Notes: a model not told the origin generated them from the letters alone. DNA of 64,000 bases from Streptomyces sp. NBC_00414 (GCF_036038375.1 NZ_CP107935.1:8804001-8868000); one strand, 5' to 3'; shown: positions 32,755 through 42,331, counted from the stretch's first letter. Numbers and translations: made by a program.

Positions 32755-33070
32755 GAGGTGTCCTCCTGGAAACAGGTATGGGCCGAGGGAAGGTGGGGAG
32801 AGCGCCGGTCAGCTCCGGCGTGGACCGCATCCACGTGGGGCAGGCCGCATCGCGCTCTCCGACCGCTTCAGCCTCCCGGCCCCGGAGACGAGGAACACGG
32901 GTGCTGGGCCCCCGCGATGGTGGAGACAACCCCAGTGCGCGGACTCGGTCCGGCCGGTCATCATCAACTTCTGGCCCGTGACAGTGGCCTGACCTGACTC
33001 GACTTGACCTGTGACTTGACCTGAGCTGGCGTAGGTCGGCCGACCGACCGACGCACGATGATGGAGCGCG
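32755..33070. promoter_or_regulatory. Divergent intergenic region with short direct repeats
   Basis: 316 bp between the serine hydrolase and sensor kinase genes, with no supported gene. A 12-bp direct repeat (GACTTGACCTGT) occurs twice near 33000-33022, just upstream of the kinase gene, and could be a regulator site. NarL-type pairs often control their own region. Confidence 0.4.
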
Positions 33071-34516
33071 ATGACCTACCCCGGCGAGCGTCACTCCTCC
33101 CGTGGCACACCACGGTCGGGCGAACACCCCGCGACCGGTGCCAACCAGCGCGCCGACCTTTCCTCACGCACCGGCCCTGCCCCACGCGCCAGCCTCGCCT
33201 CGCGCGTCGGCCTCGCCCCGCGTGCCGGTCTCGGTCTCGCCCTGCGGATGAACCTGCTGGGCTGGTCGCTGGTGCTGCTGCTCGGCTCGCTCCTGGGTTT
33301 CGGCCTGGCGACGCTCTGGATCACCTCGGTGTCGCTCGTCGCGCTCGGGGTCGGCATCCCGCTGGCCCTGCTCTCTACCGTCCTGGTGCGCTGGTTCGCC
33401 GACCTGCACCGCCAGTGGGCCGCCGACCGACTCGGTGAACCGGTGGCCAGGCCCTACTTGCCGGCGCCCGACGGCGGTTGGGCGGTACGGCTGTGGACGA
33501 TCCTGCGCGACCCGGCGACCTGGCGGGACTGGGCCTGGCTGGTGACCAACTCGATCACCGGGTGGTTCACCTACGGGCTGACGTTCCTCTTCTTCCTCTG
33601 CGGCGTCTTCTACCTGAGCTATCCGCTGCTGTACGCGCTGACTCCTCCCGAGGTGTTCCGCACGCCGCTGGGCAACGGATTCCGTCTGCACAGCGTCCGG
33701 CAGTCGTTCGCGCTGGTTCCGCTGGGCCCGGCGTTCCTGCTGCTCTGGTACACCACCGCCGAGCGGCTGGCGCACCTCAACGCCCTGGTGGTCCGCTCCC
33801 TGCTGGCACCCACCAAGCAGGCACGACTACGAGCCCGTGTGGCGCAGTTGGCCACCTCGCGGGCCGCAACGGTCGACACCCAGGCGGGCGAACTGCGCCG
33901 GATCGAACGGGACCTGCACGACGGCGCACAGGCCCGACTGGTGTCACTGGGCATGAGCCTGGGCCTGGCCGAACAACTGCTGCCCGAAGATCCGCAGGCC
34001 GTACAGCAGTTGCTGGCCGAGGCCCGCGCCTCGACCGCGGGCGCCCTGGCCGAACTGCGGGACCTGGTACGAGGTATCCATCCGCCGGTGCTCGCGGACC
34101 GAGGCCTGGACGGCGCCCTGCGGGCCCTGGCCCTGATCAACCCGATACCGACGCGGGTGGTCACCCGCCTGCCCGGACGGCTGCCCGCGCCCGTCGAGTC
34201 CGCGGCCTACTTCGCCGTCGCCGAGGCCCTGGCGAACGCCATCAAGCACGCCCGGGCCCAACGCATCGACATCACCGTGGAGTTCACACCCGACCCGGAC
34301 ACGCCCCATCTGGGCACGCCCCACCCGGGCACGACGGCCGGGATGCTGACGATGCGGGTGTCCGACGACGGCCGCGGGGGCGCCGACCCTGACGGCGGCA
34401 CCGGCCTGCGGGGCGTCGCGCGCCGCCTGTCGGCCTTCGACGGCACCCTGACCGCCGACAGTCCGCCCGGCGGGCCCACCGAGATAAGGATGTCGCTGCC
34501 GTGCGCGTCGTCATAG
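33071..34516 (+). CDS. NarL-type sensor histidine kinase
   Basis: 481 residues. An Arg-rich N-terminus of about 55 residues precedes four membrane segments between about 60 and 240 (LLGWSLVLLLGSLLGFGLAT is the first), forming the sensor domain. HisKA_3 follows with the phospho-acceptor His in RRIERDLHDGAQARL. The ATPase domain has an N box near AVAEALANAIKHARAQ and a G box in DDGRGGADPDGGTGLRGVARRL. It phosphorylates the regulator encoded next, whose start lies inside this gene (16-bp overlap). The signal is unknown; many such membrane kinases sense cell-envelope stress, fitting the neighbouring MMPL and serine hydrolase genes. Confidence 0.93.
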   Translation: MTYPGERHSSRGTPRSGEHPATGANQRADLSSRTGPAPRASLASRVGLAPRAGLGLALRMNLLGWSLVLLLGSLLGFGLATLWITSVSLVALGVGIPLALLSTVLVRWFADLHRQWAADRLGEPVARPYLPAPDGGWAVRLWTILRDPATWRDWAWLVTNSITGWFTYGLTFLFFLCGVFYLSYPLLYALTPPEVFRTPLGNGFRLHSVRQSFALVPLGPAFLLLWYTTAERLAHLNALVVRSLLAPTKQARLRARVAQLATSRAATVDTQAGELRRIERDLHDGAQARLVSLGMSLGLAEQLLPEDPQAVQQLLAEARASTAGALAELRDLVRGIHPPVLADRGLDGALRALALINPIPTRVVTRLPGRLPAPVESAAYFAVAEALANAIKHARAQRIDITVEFTPDPDTPHLGTPHPGTTAGMLTMRVSDDGRGGADPDGGTGLRGVARRLSAFDGTLTADSPPGGPTEIRMSLPCASS

Positions 34517-35145
34517 CCGAAGACCTCGCCCTCCTCCGAGAGGGCCTGATCAGAATTTTCCAGGCCAACGGCTTCGAGGTCGTCGAAGCCGTCGACAACG
34601 GCCCCTCCCTGATCAGGGCGCTGACGACCCACCGGCCCGACGTCGCGGTCGTCGACGTACGGCTGCCGCCGACCTTCACCGACGAGGGCCTGCGTGCCGT
34701 GATCGACGTACGCGAACAGATCCCCGGCCTGCCCATCGTGGTGCTCTCGCAGTACGTCGAGCAGCTCTACGCCAGGGAACTGATGTCGGACCGCGCCGGG
34801 GCGGTGGGCTACCTGCTGAAGGACCGGGTGCTGGACGTCGGCCGGTTCGTCGCCGACGTCCGGCAGGTCGCCGCAGGCAGCACGGTCATGGATCCCGAGG
34901 TGGTCAGCGCCCTCCTCACCCACCGCTCGGCGGACCCTCTCCTGCGGGAGCTGACCCCGCGTGAGCACGAGGTGCTCTCGCTGATGGCCGAGGGCCGCTC
35001 CAACACCGCCATCGCCGGCCGGATGTTCGTCAGCGAGAAGACCGTCAGCAAGCACAGCTACAACATCTTCGCCAAGCTCGGACTCGAACCGTCCGAGGAC
35101 GACAACCGCCGGATCCTCGCGGTGCTCGCCTACCTGGAAGGCTGA
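34501..35145 (+). CDS. NarL/LuxR-family response regulator
   Basis: 214 residues from GTG 34501. Receiver domain: acidic pocket in VVIAEDLALLREG, phospho-Asp in VAVVDVRLPP, switch Ser in VVLSQYVEQ and Lys in YLLKDRV. The C-terminal LuxR helix-turn-helix is LTPREHEVLSLMAEGRSNTAIAG with SEKTVSKH. Translationally coupled to the kinase gene. Targets are likely nearby envelope genes, but no operator can be named. Confidence 0.94.
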   Translation: MRVVIAEDLALLREGLIRIFQANGFEVVEAVDNGPSLIRALTTHRPDVAVVDVRLPPTFTDEGLRAVIDVREQIPGLPIVVLSQYVEQLYARELMSDRAGAVGYLLKDRVLDVGRFVADVRQVAAGSTVMDPEVVSALLTHRSADPLLRELTPREHEVLSLMAEGRSNTAIAGRMFVSEKTVSKHSYNIFAKLGLEPSEDDNRRILAVLAYLEG

Positions 35146-35227
35146 CCGGCCCCGGGCACCGGATACGTGTCATGCCGAAGCCTCCGCGCCACCGCCCGAC
35201 GCTCGCGCCGCCGCATGGACCGGCTCC

Positions 35228-35465
35228 TCACAGGAGTTGGTAGCCGCGCAGATCGCTGAGCAGGAGACAGCAGTCCCGCAGAGACCCCGAGGTGTCGCCG
35301 AGGGACCGGTAGATGCCCCACTTCGGGCGCACGCGGTCGGTGAGGAAGGTGTCGACGCCGGTCTTCGACTTGTCGATGACGGTGGTGGAGCGTTCTTGAG
35401 GATCCAGCGGACCGACCCCGCCGAGCCGTCGCCCACCTTGATCTGGAAGTTCTCCGGCGGACGTC
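35228..35465 (-). pseudogene. 3' remnant of a polysaccharide-lyase-like gene, frameshifted
   Basis: On the minus strand one frame reads PPENFQIKVGDGSAG; after a frameshift near 35396 the next frame reads TTVIDKSKTGVDTFLTD, then RPKWGIYRSLGDTSGSLRD and ends GYQLL-stop at 35228. The KWGIYRSL stretch is typical of the C-terminus of secreted polysaccharide lyases or related jelly-roll hydrolases. The N-terminal part is missing and a SMI1-like gene begins 22 bp upstream, so only a decayed fragment is left. Confidence 0.6.
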
Positions 35466-35486
35466 AGGCGCGCCCGCCCGGTCGGC

Positions 35487-36113
35487 TCACCAGCCGACCA
35501 GGTCCATGGAGTTGCGGCCGAGCCAGGATCCGAACGACACCGGCTGCCCGTTCCGCTTCATCGGCAGGATCCGGTCGCACGTGGCTCGGGCGTCGAACCA
35601 CATCGTCCCCCGATGCGGACCGGTGACGACGAGCAGCGTCGAGAAGCCGCAGCCGTTCTCCTGGATGAACACGGCGCCGGACGTCCTGCGTTCCTGGAAC
35701 ACCTCGTACTCGGCGTCCCACTGCGCCCACGCCGCCCGGTAGGCGTCGTCGCGCGCATGGTTCTCCCGCAGCGGTTCGCGCGCGTCCAGTTCGTCCTGGT
35801 AGCCGCGATAGGAGTCCGGATGGGGGAAGGCGGCGGTGAGCAGGCCGTAGTTGGTGCTGGAATCTCCCTGCCAGCCCCAGCCTTCCGCGGCCCGGCGCAG
35901 GCGGTTCACCCTGCTGTCGACGTCGTGCCGGAGCAGCCACTCCCGGTACTCGCCCGGAAACGGGATCCCCAACTCCGCCTCCGCCTCACGAATCTCCGCC
36001 TCGGACAGCGGTGGATCGGGGGAGCGGTCCTGCGCCGCCGACGGAGAACCGGCCGCGTCGAAACGCCGTCCACGCGTCACGCGTCGGGCCTCCGCCACCC
36101 AGTCGATCGTCAT
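35487..36113 (-). CDS. SMI1/KNR4-like protein (possible toxin immunity protein)
   Basis: 208 residues from ATG 36113. LSEAEIREAEAELGIPFPGEYREWLLRHD is the hallmark of the SMI1/KNR4 superfamily. The C-terminal half (RRTSGAVFIQENGCGFSTLLVV and GTMWFDARATCDRI) matches the same family. In bacteria these often neutralise secreted polymorphic toxins; no toxin gene is adjacent, so it may be an orphan. It continues into a small membrane-protein gene on the same strand. Confidence 0.88.
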   Translation of the reverse strand: MTIDWVAEARRVTRGRRFDAAGSPSAAQDRSPDPPLSEAEIREAEAELGIPFPGEYREWLLRHDVDSRVNRLRRAAEGWGWQGDSSTNYGLLTAAFPHPDSYRGYQDELDAREPLRENHARDDAYRAAWAQWDAEYEVFQERRTSGAVFIQENGCGFSTLLVVTGPHRGTMWFDARATCDRILPMKRNGQPVSFGSWLGRNSMDLVGW

Positions 36114-36202
36114 ACGGGGAAGGGTAGTCAAGCGGTGCGCCGACACCTTCTCTCGGCCAGGGGGGAGGCCGATTCTCGCAGCCAGGGCCGATGCCGGTTC
36201 TC

Positions 36203-36544
36203 TCAGCCAAGGCCGATGCCGACACCGATGCCGACACCGATGCCGACACCGATGCCGACAAGGGCGAGGGTGGGGACAAGTGTGCCGAGAAGGCTGAGTG
36301 TCCAGTACGGGGCCGGCCGGAGTCGGGTGCGGTGGGCGAAAGGCCGATTGACCAACCACCAGAGGAAGCCGCAGAGGGCGACGGGGGTTCCGAAGCCGAC
36401 GAGGACGACGATGAAACCGTCGTTCTCCTCCGGTGCGGGATGTACCCAGGTCGCGGCGATGAAGTAGAGCATCCACAGCGGAATGACGCCGGGGACACCG
36501 AGCAACACGTTGGCGCCGAACGCTACGTACCACCGCCCGATCAT
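36203..36544 (-). CDS. Small membrane protein with a GIGV-repeat C-terminus
   Basis: 113 residues with three hydrophobic segments (WYVAFGANVLLGVPGVIPLW, FIVVLVGFGTPVALCGFLWW and a last segment running into the repeats). The last 20 residues are tandem GIGV units from a 12-bp DNA repeat, which lengthen the final membrane helix. No family recognised. Lies upstream of the SMI1-like gene on the same strand. Confidence 0.7.
   Translation of the reverse strand: MIGRWYVAFGANVLLGVPGVIPLWMLYFIAATWVHPAPEENDGFIVVLVGFGTPVALCGFLWWLVNRPFAHRTRLRPAPYWTLSLLGTLVPTLALVGIGVGIGVGIGVGIGLG
36205..36259. repeat. 12-bp tandem repeat, about four and a half copies
   Basis: Copies of CCGATGCCGACA in direct array at the 3' end of the small membrane-protein gene; each encodes Val-Gly-Ile-Gly-type residues. 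The period is a multiple of 3 and so frame-neutral. Confidence 0.9.
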
Positions 36545-36814
36545 GGCTCCCCTGCTCCCTTGATCATCTGCCTGGTGACAGTAGTCGACGGTCGGTGCGC
36601 TCGATGCGTGAGCCCTCGCTTCGACGCTGCCGCATGTCCACCGCGCCTCCGTCGGCCGGTGCCCCGTCCGCCCGGCACGGAGTGGCCGGTTCCTCCCGCG
36701 TGGAGCCTCGTGGCCTCAACTACGCTGCTGACTCCGAGAACGGACAGAACGTAAGGAAGATCGCAAGACGGACATGTGGCGGGTTGTGCGGGCGGGTCGA
36801 ACGGGGGAGAGTCC

Positions 36815-38524
36815 ATGAAGGTCTACGAGGCCATCGTCAAAGGTCTGGAAGAAATCGGGGTGCAGACCGCCTTCGGCGGTGCGGGGGAGAGCGTGGCCGA
36901 CCTGATGCTGGCCCTGGAGGACTCGCGCCGGATCCGGACGGTCATCACCCGCAACGAGCAGGCGGCGTCCTTCATGGCCTGCGGTGAGGCCATGTACACG
37001 GATCGGCTGGGCTTCTGCTTCGCCACGGCGGGCCCGGGCGCGTTCAACCTGATATCCGGGCTGGGCGTGGCGATGACCGACTCCTATCCGGTGCTGGCCG
37101 TCTCGGGCTACGCACGGATGGAGTGGGAGGGCTGGGGAGCGCTCAACGAGACCTCGGGCCTGCACCGTACTGCCGACTCCCGGACCATGTTCGCGGCCAC
37201 GACCAAGAAGTCGTTCCTGATCTCAGACCCGTCCGACACCTGCGACGTCCTGGAAGAGGCGGTCGACCTCGCTCTGAGCGGACGGCCCGGACCGGTGCAC
37301 ATCCACGTGGCCAGCGACCTGAACGAGCGCGGTTACGACGTGAAGAACTACCGGCCCCTGCGGCTCGACGTGGCGCCGGTACTGCCCGACCCCGCGCGGG
37401 TGGAGGAGATCTCGTCGGTTCTGGCGGACGCGCTCGGCCGGCGGAAGAAGATCGTCCTGCTCGCCGGCTTCGGCGCGGTCCGCGGTGGAGCCGGGCCCGG
37501 GATCAGGCGGCTGATCGAGCGGTTCCAGATTCCCTTGGTCACCACGCTGGACGGCAAGGGCATCGTGTCGGAGGGGCATCCGCTCGCCGTGGGGGTCTTC
37601 GCCGACAGCGGTCACTCCAGTGCCTGGAAGGTCTTCCGTGAGGCCGACGTCGTCCTGGCCGTCGGCAACTCCTTCAACCAGCACGCCACCTTCGACTTCC
37701 GCGGCGACCTGTTCGAGGACAAGCTGCTCATCCAAGTGAACATCGACGGGAACGAGTTCAAGAAGAGGTACCGGGCCGACCACACCCTCGTGTCCGACGC
37801 CCGCCCGGCGGTGGAGGCACTCGTCGAGGCGCTGGAGCGGCGGGTCGGTGAGGTGCCGAAGGCCGAGGTCGAAGGGCAGGACTACGAGGCCCGGCGCATC
37901 ATCCGGCTGCCCGGGAAGCTGCATCCCGGGGAACTCGCGCAGGCGATCGGCCGGATGCTGCCGCCGCAGGGGATCCTGCTGGGCGACGCGGGCGCCCACA
38001 CGGCCTGGCTCGGCTACTACGTGGAGCTGGAGGACGGGCAGCGCTTCCGCAAGGTCGGTTCCTTCGGACCGATGGCAGGCGCCGTCAACGGCGCCATCGG
38101 CGTGAAGCTCGCACACCCGGAACGGGCCGTCGTCGTCGGCTGCGGCGACGGGTGCTACGCGATGGGCGGGTTCGAGCTGATGACCGCCGTCGAGCACGAG
38201 ATCCCTGTCATCTGGGTCATCTTCAACGACGAGGAGTTCAAGCTGATCAAGCTCTACCAGCTGTCCCAGCACGGGGAGTCCGGCCTGGTCGAGTTCCGCA
38301 ACCCGGACTACGCGGCCTACGCGCGCGCGTGCGGCGCGGACGGCTACCGGGTGGACGCCCTCGACGAGTTCGAGGACGCGTTCCGCAGGGCGCTGGGCTC
38401 CGGCCGACCCACGCTCATCGACGCCCACATCACCCGGTGGGCCGTTCCGCACTACAGCCCCTCACCCGACGGCGTGATCGCCGGTCTCGTGGAGGCCGTC
38501 GAGGAACGCCTCCGGGAGGACTGA
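36815..38524 (+). CDS. Thiamine-diphosphate-dependent enzyme (acetolactate synthase-like)
   Basis: 569 residues from ATG 36815 (GGGGGAGA upstream). Three-domain organisation of the POX/ALS family. The N-terminal pyrimidine-binding domain has the activating Glu in TRNEQAASFMA, the middle domain has VVLAVGNSFNQHATFDF, and the C-terminal domain has the ThDP motif GCGDGCYAMGG with Asn in IWVIFNDEEF. It decarboxylates or ligates 2-oxo acids; which ones cannot be told. No FAD-specific feature was sought. Followed after 27 bp by a patatin gene, likely an operon. Confidence 0.92.
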   Translation: MKVYEAIVKGLEEIGVQTAFGGAGESVADLMLALEDSRRIRTVITRNEQAASFMACGEAMYTDRLGFCFATAGPGAFNLISGLGVAMTDSYPVLAVSGYARMEWEGWGALNETSGLHRTADSRTMFAATTKKSFLISDPSDTCDVLEEAVDLALSGRPGPVHIHVASDLNERGYDVKNYRPLRLDVAPVLPDPARVEEISSVLADALGRRKKIVLLAGFGAVRGGAGPGIRRLIERFQIPLVTTLDGKGIVSEGHPLAVGVFADSGHSSAWKVFREADVVLAVGNSFNQHATFDFRGDLFEDKLLIQVNIDGNEFKKRYRADHTLVSDARPAVEALVEALERRVGEVPKAEVEGQDYEARRIIRLPGKLHPGELAQAIGRMLPPQGILLGDAGAHTAWLGYYVELEDGQRFRKVGSFGPMAGAVNGAIGVKLAHPERAVVVGCGDGCYAMGGFELMTAVEHEIPVIWVIFNDEEFKLIKLYQLSQHGESGLVEFRNPDYAAYARACGADGYRVDALDEFEDAFRRALGSGRPTLIDAHITRWAVPHYSPSPDGVIAGLVEAVEERLRED

Positions 38525-38551
38525 GGAAACCCACACCGGAAGGGGGGAGCC

Positions 38552-39538
38552 ATGCCCGACGCGGACCTGGTTCTGGAAGGCGGCGGAGTACGCGGTCTGG
38601 GCACCGCAGGTGCGGTGACCCGGCTGCTGGAGGAGGGGTACACCTTCCAGCGCGTGGCCGGCACCTCGGTGGGTGCCATCGCCGCGGCCTTCGTGGCGGC
38701 CGGCATGGACGCCGGCGAACTGCGCAAAGTCATGGAAGACCTGGAACTGAAGCTGATATCCGACCGGGATCCGCTCGGACGGCACCCGATGCCCGGCGTT
38801 CCGCTGCTGAGCGAAGGCGTTTCACTGCTCCGTCGGCACGGGGCCTACCGGGGTGCCTGGATCCACGACTGGATCAGGACCGTACTCGCCCGCAAGAAGA
38901 TCCATACCTTCGCCGACCTGCGACGCGAGGACAGCGGAGACTCCTCGGAGCTGACCGAGGACCAGAAGTACAAGCTGGTGGTGACGGCCACCGACGTCAC
39001 CCGCGGCAGGCTGCTGCGGCTCCCCTGGGACTACCACCTCTACGGCCTGAAGGCGGACGATCAGTCGGTGGCCGACGCCGTACGGATGTCGCTGTCGATT
39101 CCCTTCTACTTCCAGCCGTGCACACTCACCCACGGCGAGACCGGCCAGGATTCGGTGATCGTCGACGGCGGGGTGCTGTCCAACTTCCCCGTCGATGTCT
39201 TCGACCGTACCGACGGGGCGAAGAGCCGCTGGCGGACGATCGGGGTGCGCATCCTCCCCGACCTGCCCGCGGGCATCGCCCAGCTGTTCCCGGTCCCGGT
39301 CCTGAGGCTGTTCCCGTTGCTGCAGCTGCTCCAGCAGGTCGTGACGACCGCCATCGTGGGCAACGACCAGAGCCACCTGGACCGCCCCGGGATACGGGAC
39401 CGGACCATCGCCGTCGACCTGCCGGCCCTCGGCGTCACCGACTTCGGCCTGACCCCGGCCCAGCGGCAGGAGGCCTTCCGACTCGGCCGGCAGGCGGCCG
39501 AGTCGTATGTGCAGCGGTGTCCCACCGATCCGCCGTGA
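38552..39538 (+). CDS. Patatin-like phospholipase
   Basis: 328 residues. Glycine-rich oxyanion motif LEGGGVRGLGTAGAV, nucleophile Ser in GTSVGAIA and catalytic Asp in VIVDGGVLSNFPVDV make up the Ser-Asp dyad of patatins (lipid acyl hydrolases). No signal peptide, so it probably acts in the cytoplasm or at the membrane. The gene follows the ThDP enzyme at 27 bp with a GGAAGGGGGGAG ribosome site. Confidence 0.93.
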   Translation: MPDADLVLEGGGVRGLGTAGAVTRLLEEGYTFQRVAGTSVGAIAAAFVAAGMDAGELRKVMEDLELKLISDRDPLGRHPMPGVPLLSEGVSLLRRHGAYRGAWIHDWIRTVLARKKIHTFADLRREDSGDSSELTEDQKYKLVVTATDVTRGRLLRLPWDYHLYGLKADDQSVADAVRMSLSIPFYFQPCTLTHGETGQDSVIVDGGVLSNFPVDVFDRTDGAKSRWRTIGVRILPDLPAGIAQLFPVPVLRLFPLLQLLQQVVTTAIVGNDQSHLDRPGIRDRTIAVDLPALGVTDFGLTPAQRQEAFRLGRQAAESYVQRCPTDPP

Positions 39539-39685
39539 CGGCCGACAGTGTCGCGTCGGTCCGGCGGCGGCCCTCTCCGCCGGGCTCGGCCGCTCCGGCT
39601 CCTCGGCCCTGGCGGGTGCCGCCCGGCACGCCCACCTTCTCCTCGGCCACGGAGCGGCACGGACGAGCGCGCCGCCCGTCCGGTG

Positions 39686-40906
39686 CTACATCGAGGTGGG
39701 CTGCTGAGGGGAGCGGAGCACGAGCAGGGTGATCTCGCTGGGGGCGAAGACGCGGAACGGCGGCCCCCAGAAGCCGGTGCCGCGGCTCGTGTAGAGGAGG
39801 GTGCGGGTGCCGTGGTGGCTGAGGCCGGCGAGGGCGGGCTGGTCGATACGGACCAGGTGGTGGAAGGGCCAGATCTGGCCGCCGTGGGTGTGCCCCGAGA
39901 GCTGGAGGTCGACGCCGCCTGCCGCGGCCCGGTCGATGAACTTGGGCTGGTGCGCCAGGAGCAGGACGGGCAGGTCGGGATCGGCGCCGGCCAGGGCTCC
40001 GTCGAGGTGGGCACCATGTCCCTCCAGACCGGAGGACTCGGCGGTGACGTCGTCCACGCCGGCGACCACGAGGGTGTCGCCTTCGCGTTCGAGGAGCAGA
40101 TGCCGGTTGCGCAGCGGCTCCCAGCCCAGCTCGTCCATCAGGTCGACCCAGCCCTGGGCCTCGCTGTAGTACTCGTGGTTGCCGGTGACGTAGACCCGGG
40201 CCCGGGTGGCCCGCACGGTGGCGAGTGGGGCGGCCTGGGCGCGGCGGCGTTCGGCCGTGCCGTCCGCGATGTCGCCGGTGTGACAGACGAGGTCGGCCTC
40301 CAGTGTGTTCACCGTCTCGCACACCCGTGCCGACCAGCGGGCTCGGTCGAGGGGACCGTAGTGGGTGTCGGTGATGAGCGCGACGCGAAGACCGTCCAAC
40401 CCGGCCCCCAGACGCGGCAGTTGCACATCGAGTCGGCGCACGCGTGGCACGCGGCGGGCCTCGGCGTACCCCCAGGCCAGTAGTACGGCGCTCACGCCGA
40501 GGACGGCCCAAGTGACGATCCGGGCCCGGTCCTGGCTCTCGCCGACGCCGGCCACGGTCAGGGCGAGCCGCAGGAAGACGCCGAGCAGGACGGACCAGGT
40601 GAACAGAACCCAACTGCTGCCCAGCAGGGTGTCACCGATGATCGCCGCCCAGTCCTGCTGGCGCCGGCCGTGGCCGCGGGCCATCGCGAGCGGCATACCG
40701 ATGAGGCCGAGGACGAACAGGGCGGTGCCGACGAGCGTGACGGGCAGCGGCCAGTGCTGTCCGGCGTACAGGAGCACCCAGCAGGGCACGGCCCACAGCA
40801 GGACGGGGGCGATCAGTGGGAGGTATCGCATCACGCGGTGCAGTCCGCCCTGCCGCGGCGCTTGCGCCTCACCGTCGGTGGATCGGGTGTTGCTGGTGTC
40901 GGTCAC
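39686..40906 (-). CDS. Membrane-anchored metallophosphoesterase
   Basis: 406 residues from GTG 40906 (AAGGAG upstream). Four membrane segments lie in the first 165 residues, then a calcineurin-like domain: ITDTHYGPLD, CHTGDIADG, VTGNHEYY, LLAHQP and SGHTHGGQ, a complete di-metal site. Such proteins (YkuE-like) hydrolyse phosphate esters of lipids or nucleotides at the membrane. Convergent with the patatin gene; the 147 bp between them hold no gene. Confidence 0.93.
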   Translation of the reverse strand: MTDTSNTRSTDGEAQAPRQGGLHRVMRYLPLIAPVLLWAVPCWVLLYAGQHWPLPVTLVGTALFVLGLIGMPLAMARGHGRRQQDWAAIIGDTLLGSSWVLFTWSVLLGVFLRLALTVAGVGESQDRARIVTWAVLGVSAVLLAWGYAEARRVPRVRRLDVQLPRLGAGLDGLRVALITDTHYGPLDRARWSARVCETVNTLEADLVCHTGDIADGTAERRRAQAAPLATVRATRARVYVTGNHEYYSEAQGWVDLMDELGWEPLRNRHLLLEREGDTLVVAGVDDVTAESSGLEGHGAHLDGALAGADPDLPVLLLAHQPKFIDRAAAGGVDLQLSGHTHGGQIWPFHHLVRIDQPALAGLSHHGTRTLLYTSRGTGFWGPPFRVFAPSEITLLVLRSPQQPTSM

Positions 40907-41043
40907 GCTTCCACTCCTTGACCAGGCTGCCGTCTCGCGCACTGTATCCGGTCGTCCTGGGGACGGCCGACGTCGCGCTCCTGGGCTCAGCCCGATGGGA
41001 CGGAGGGGCCTCGGCGAGGCGCCCATCACCGGATGGGCGCGGC

Positions 41044-41937
41044 TCACTTCGACAGCAGGGCCTGGGCGGCGGTGAGTTCGGTCCGGTTCATCGCCGCCAC
41101 CCGGGCCAGCGCGTCGTGGTTCCGCTCGACGAGCGACCGTTGGACGGCCGCCTCGGCCGTGAACCACACGCCGACCAGGTTCGTCCGCCTCTTGCAGCTG
41201 ACGTCGGCCTTCGCGGTGGCGCGCTCGGCCGCAGACAGCACGCTGCCCTGGAAACGCGGGTCGTCCGGCGGGTCGAGCGGACCGGCATAGTCCTGTCCGT
41301 TCGCCCGCATGCACCGCGACCACTGTTCCGTGACGGCCCGGACGACCCTGTCCTGCAGCGACCGCTCGTAGCTCTCCGTCGACAATGCCTGGGCCAGACC
41401 CCGGTCCACGTCCCCGGGGCCGCCCGCCCGGAGCCGCCGCCCGGCCTCCCCGGCACACCCCCCTTCCGGCACCGCGAGACCCTTGACCCGCTTTCCTCCC
41501 GAACCGGTAAGGACGATGCGTTCCCGCGGCCCCGGCTCGGCCGCCGAGGCCGGCCCGGCCGGGGTGCGCAGCCGGTACCCGCGGGCCGCCGCTTCCGCCG
41601 GGTCGGTGATCCCGTACCGCCGCTCCGTCCAGCTCGTCAGACCGCCGCCCGTTCCCCCCTCGGTGACGGGCGGATAGTCGAACCCGAACCGGACCATGCA
41701 CCGCCGTACGAGCACCCGATGCGCCTCGGTGACCTTCGTCGTCTCGCCGGGGGACAGCAGATACGCGTCCAGCGGGAGCCGGAGCCCGGTGCTCCGCAGC
41801 AGCACGGGTGCCTCAATGGGCTGTTCCCGATGGGCTGCGGAGCACCCCGCGGTGAACGCGGCAGCGGCGGTGGCAGTTGCGGCGAGCGCCACCACGAACC
41901 CGCGCAACGGACTATGTCCAGTAAATGGACTCGACAT
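41044..41937 (-). CDS. Putative secreted lipoprotein of unknown function
   Basis: 297 residues with a signal peptide and lipobox-like TAGCSA. The mature part contains paired Cys in RRCMVRFGFDYPP and WSRCMRANGQDYAG, a pattern seen in actinobacterial lipoproteins of unknown role. Its start lies 26 bp inside the preceding I36-type gene, so the two are translationally coupled. No enzyme motif seen. Confidence 0.8.
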   Translation of the reverse strand: MSSPFTGHSPLRGFVVALAATATAAAAFTAGCSAAHREQPIEAPVLLRSTGLRLPLDAYLLSPGETTKVTEAHRVLVRRCMVRFGFDYPPVTEGGTGGGLTSWTERRYGITDPAEAAARGYRLRTPAGPASAAEPGPRERIVLTGSGGKRVKGLAVPEGGCAGEAGRRLRAGGPGDVDRGLAQALSTESYERSLQDRVVRAVTEQWSRCMRANGQDYAGPLDPPDDPRFQGSVLSAAERATAKADVSCKRRTNLVGVWFTAEAAVQRSLVERNHDALARVAAMNRTELTAAQALLSK

Positions 41938-42331
41938 TGCCCCGGTAGGTCACGTTGTACTGGCCCCCGGTGTTCGGGGGCGCGCCCGCACAGCTGCCCG
42001 TGTAGTTGGTGCCTGTGCAGATCACGGCACTGCGCGTCGAGTCGTAGTTCCAGCCCCACTTCGCGGTGTTGCCCAGCGGCGTGCCCTGACCGAGACCGGG
42101 CGTGGTGTAGACGTTGTTGTTGAGGTTGCCGTCGGCGACGGAGAAGTCGGACAGGCTTCCGTTACCGAGGATGTTGCTGGCGAAACAGTATTCGCCACCG
42201 GTGCACACACCGTCCTGATTCGCCTGGACGGTCGAGGGTGCCGCGGCCGCCGACGAGGGGACCAGTACGGCCGCCGTGGCGCCCACCGCGAGCAGGGCAC
42301 CGGTCAACTTGCCGATGGTAGACGTGATCAT
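41912..42331 (-). CDS. Secreted peptidase-inhibitor family I36-like protein
   Basis: 139 residues. Signal peptide ends near PSSAAAAPS. The mature part is about 105 residues with GVCTGGEYCFASN and a second Cys pair (VICTGTNYTGSCAG), resembling the beta-gamma-crystallin-like I36 inhibitors secreted by Streptomyces. Might inhibit metalloproteases outside the cell. Overlaps the following lipoprotein gene by 26 bp. Confidence 0.82.
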   Translation of the reverse strand: MITSTIGKLTGALLAVGATAAVLVPSSAAAAPSTVQANQDGVCTGGEYCFASNILGNGSLSDFSVADGNLNNNVYTTPGLGQGTPLGNTAKWGWNYDSTRSAVICTGTNYTGSCAGAPPNTGGQYNVTYRGNVESIYWT

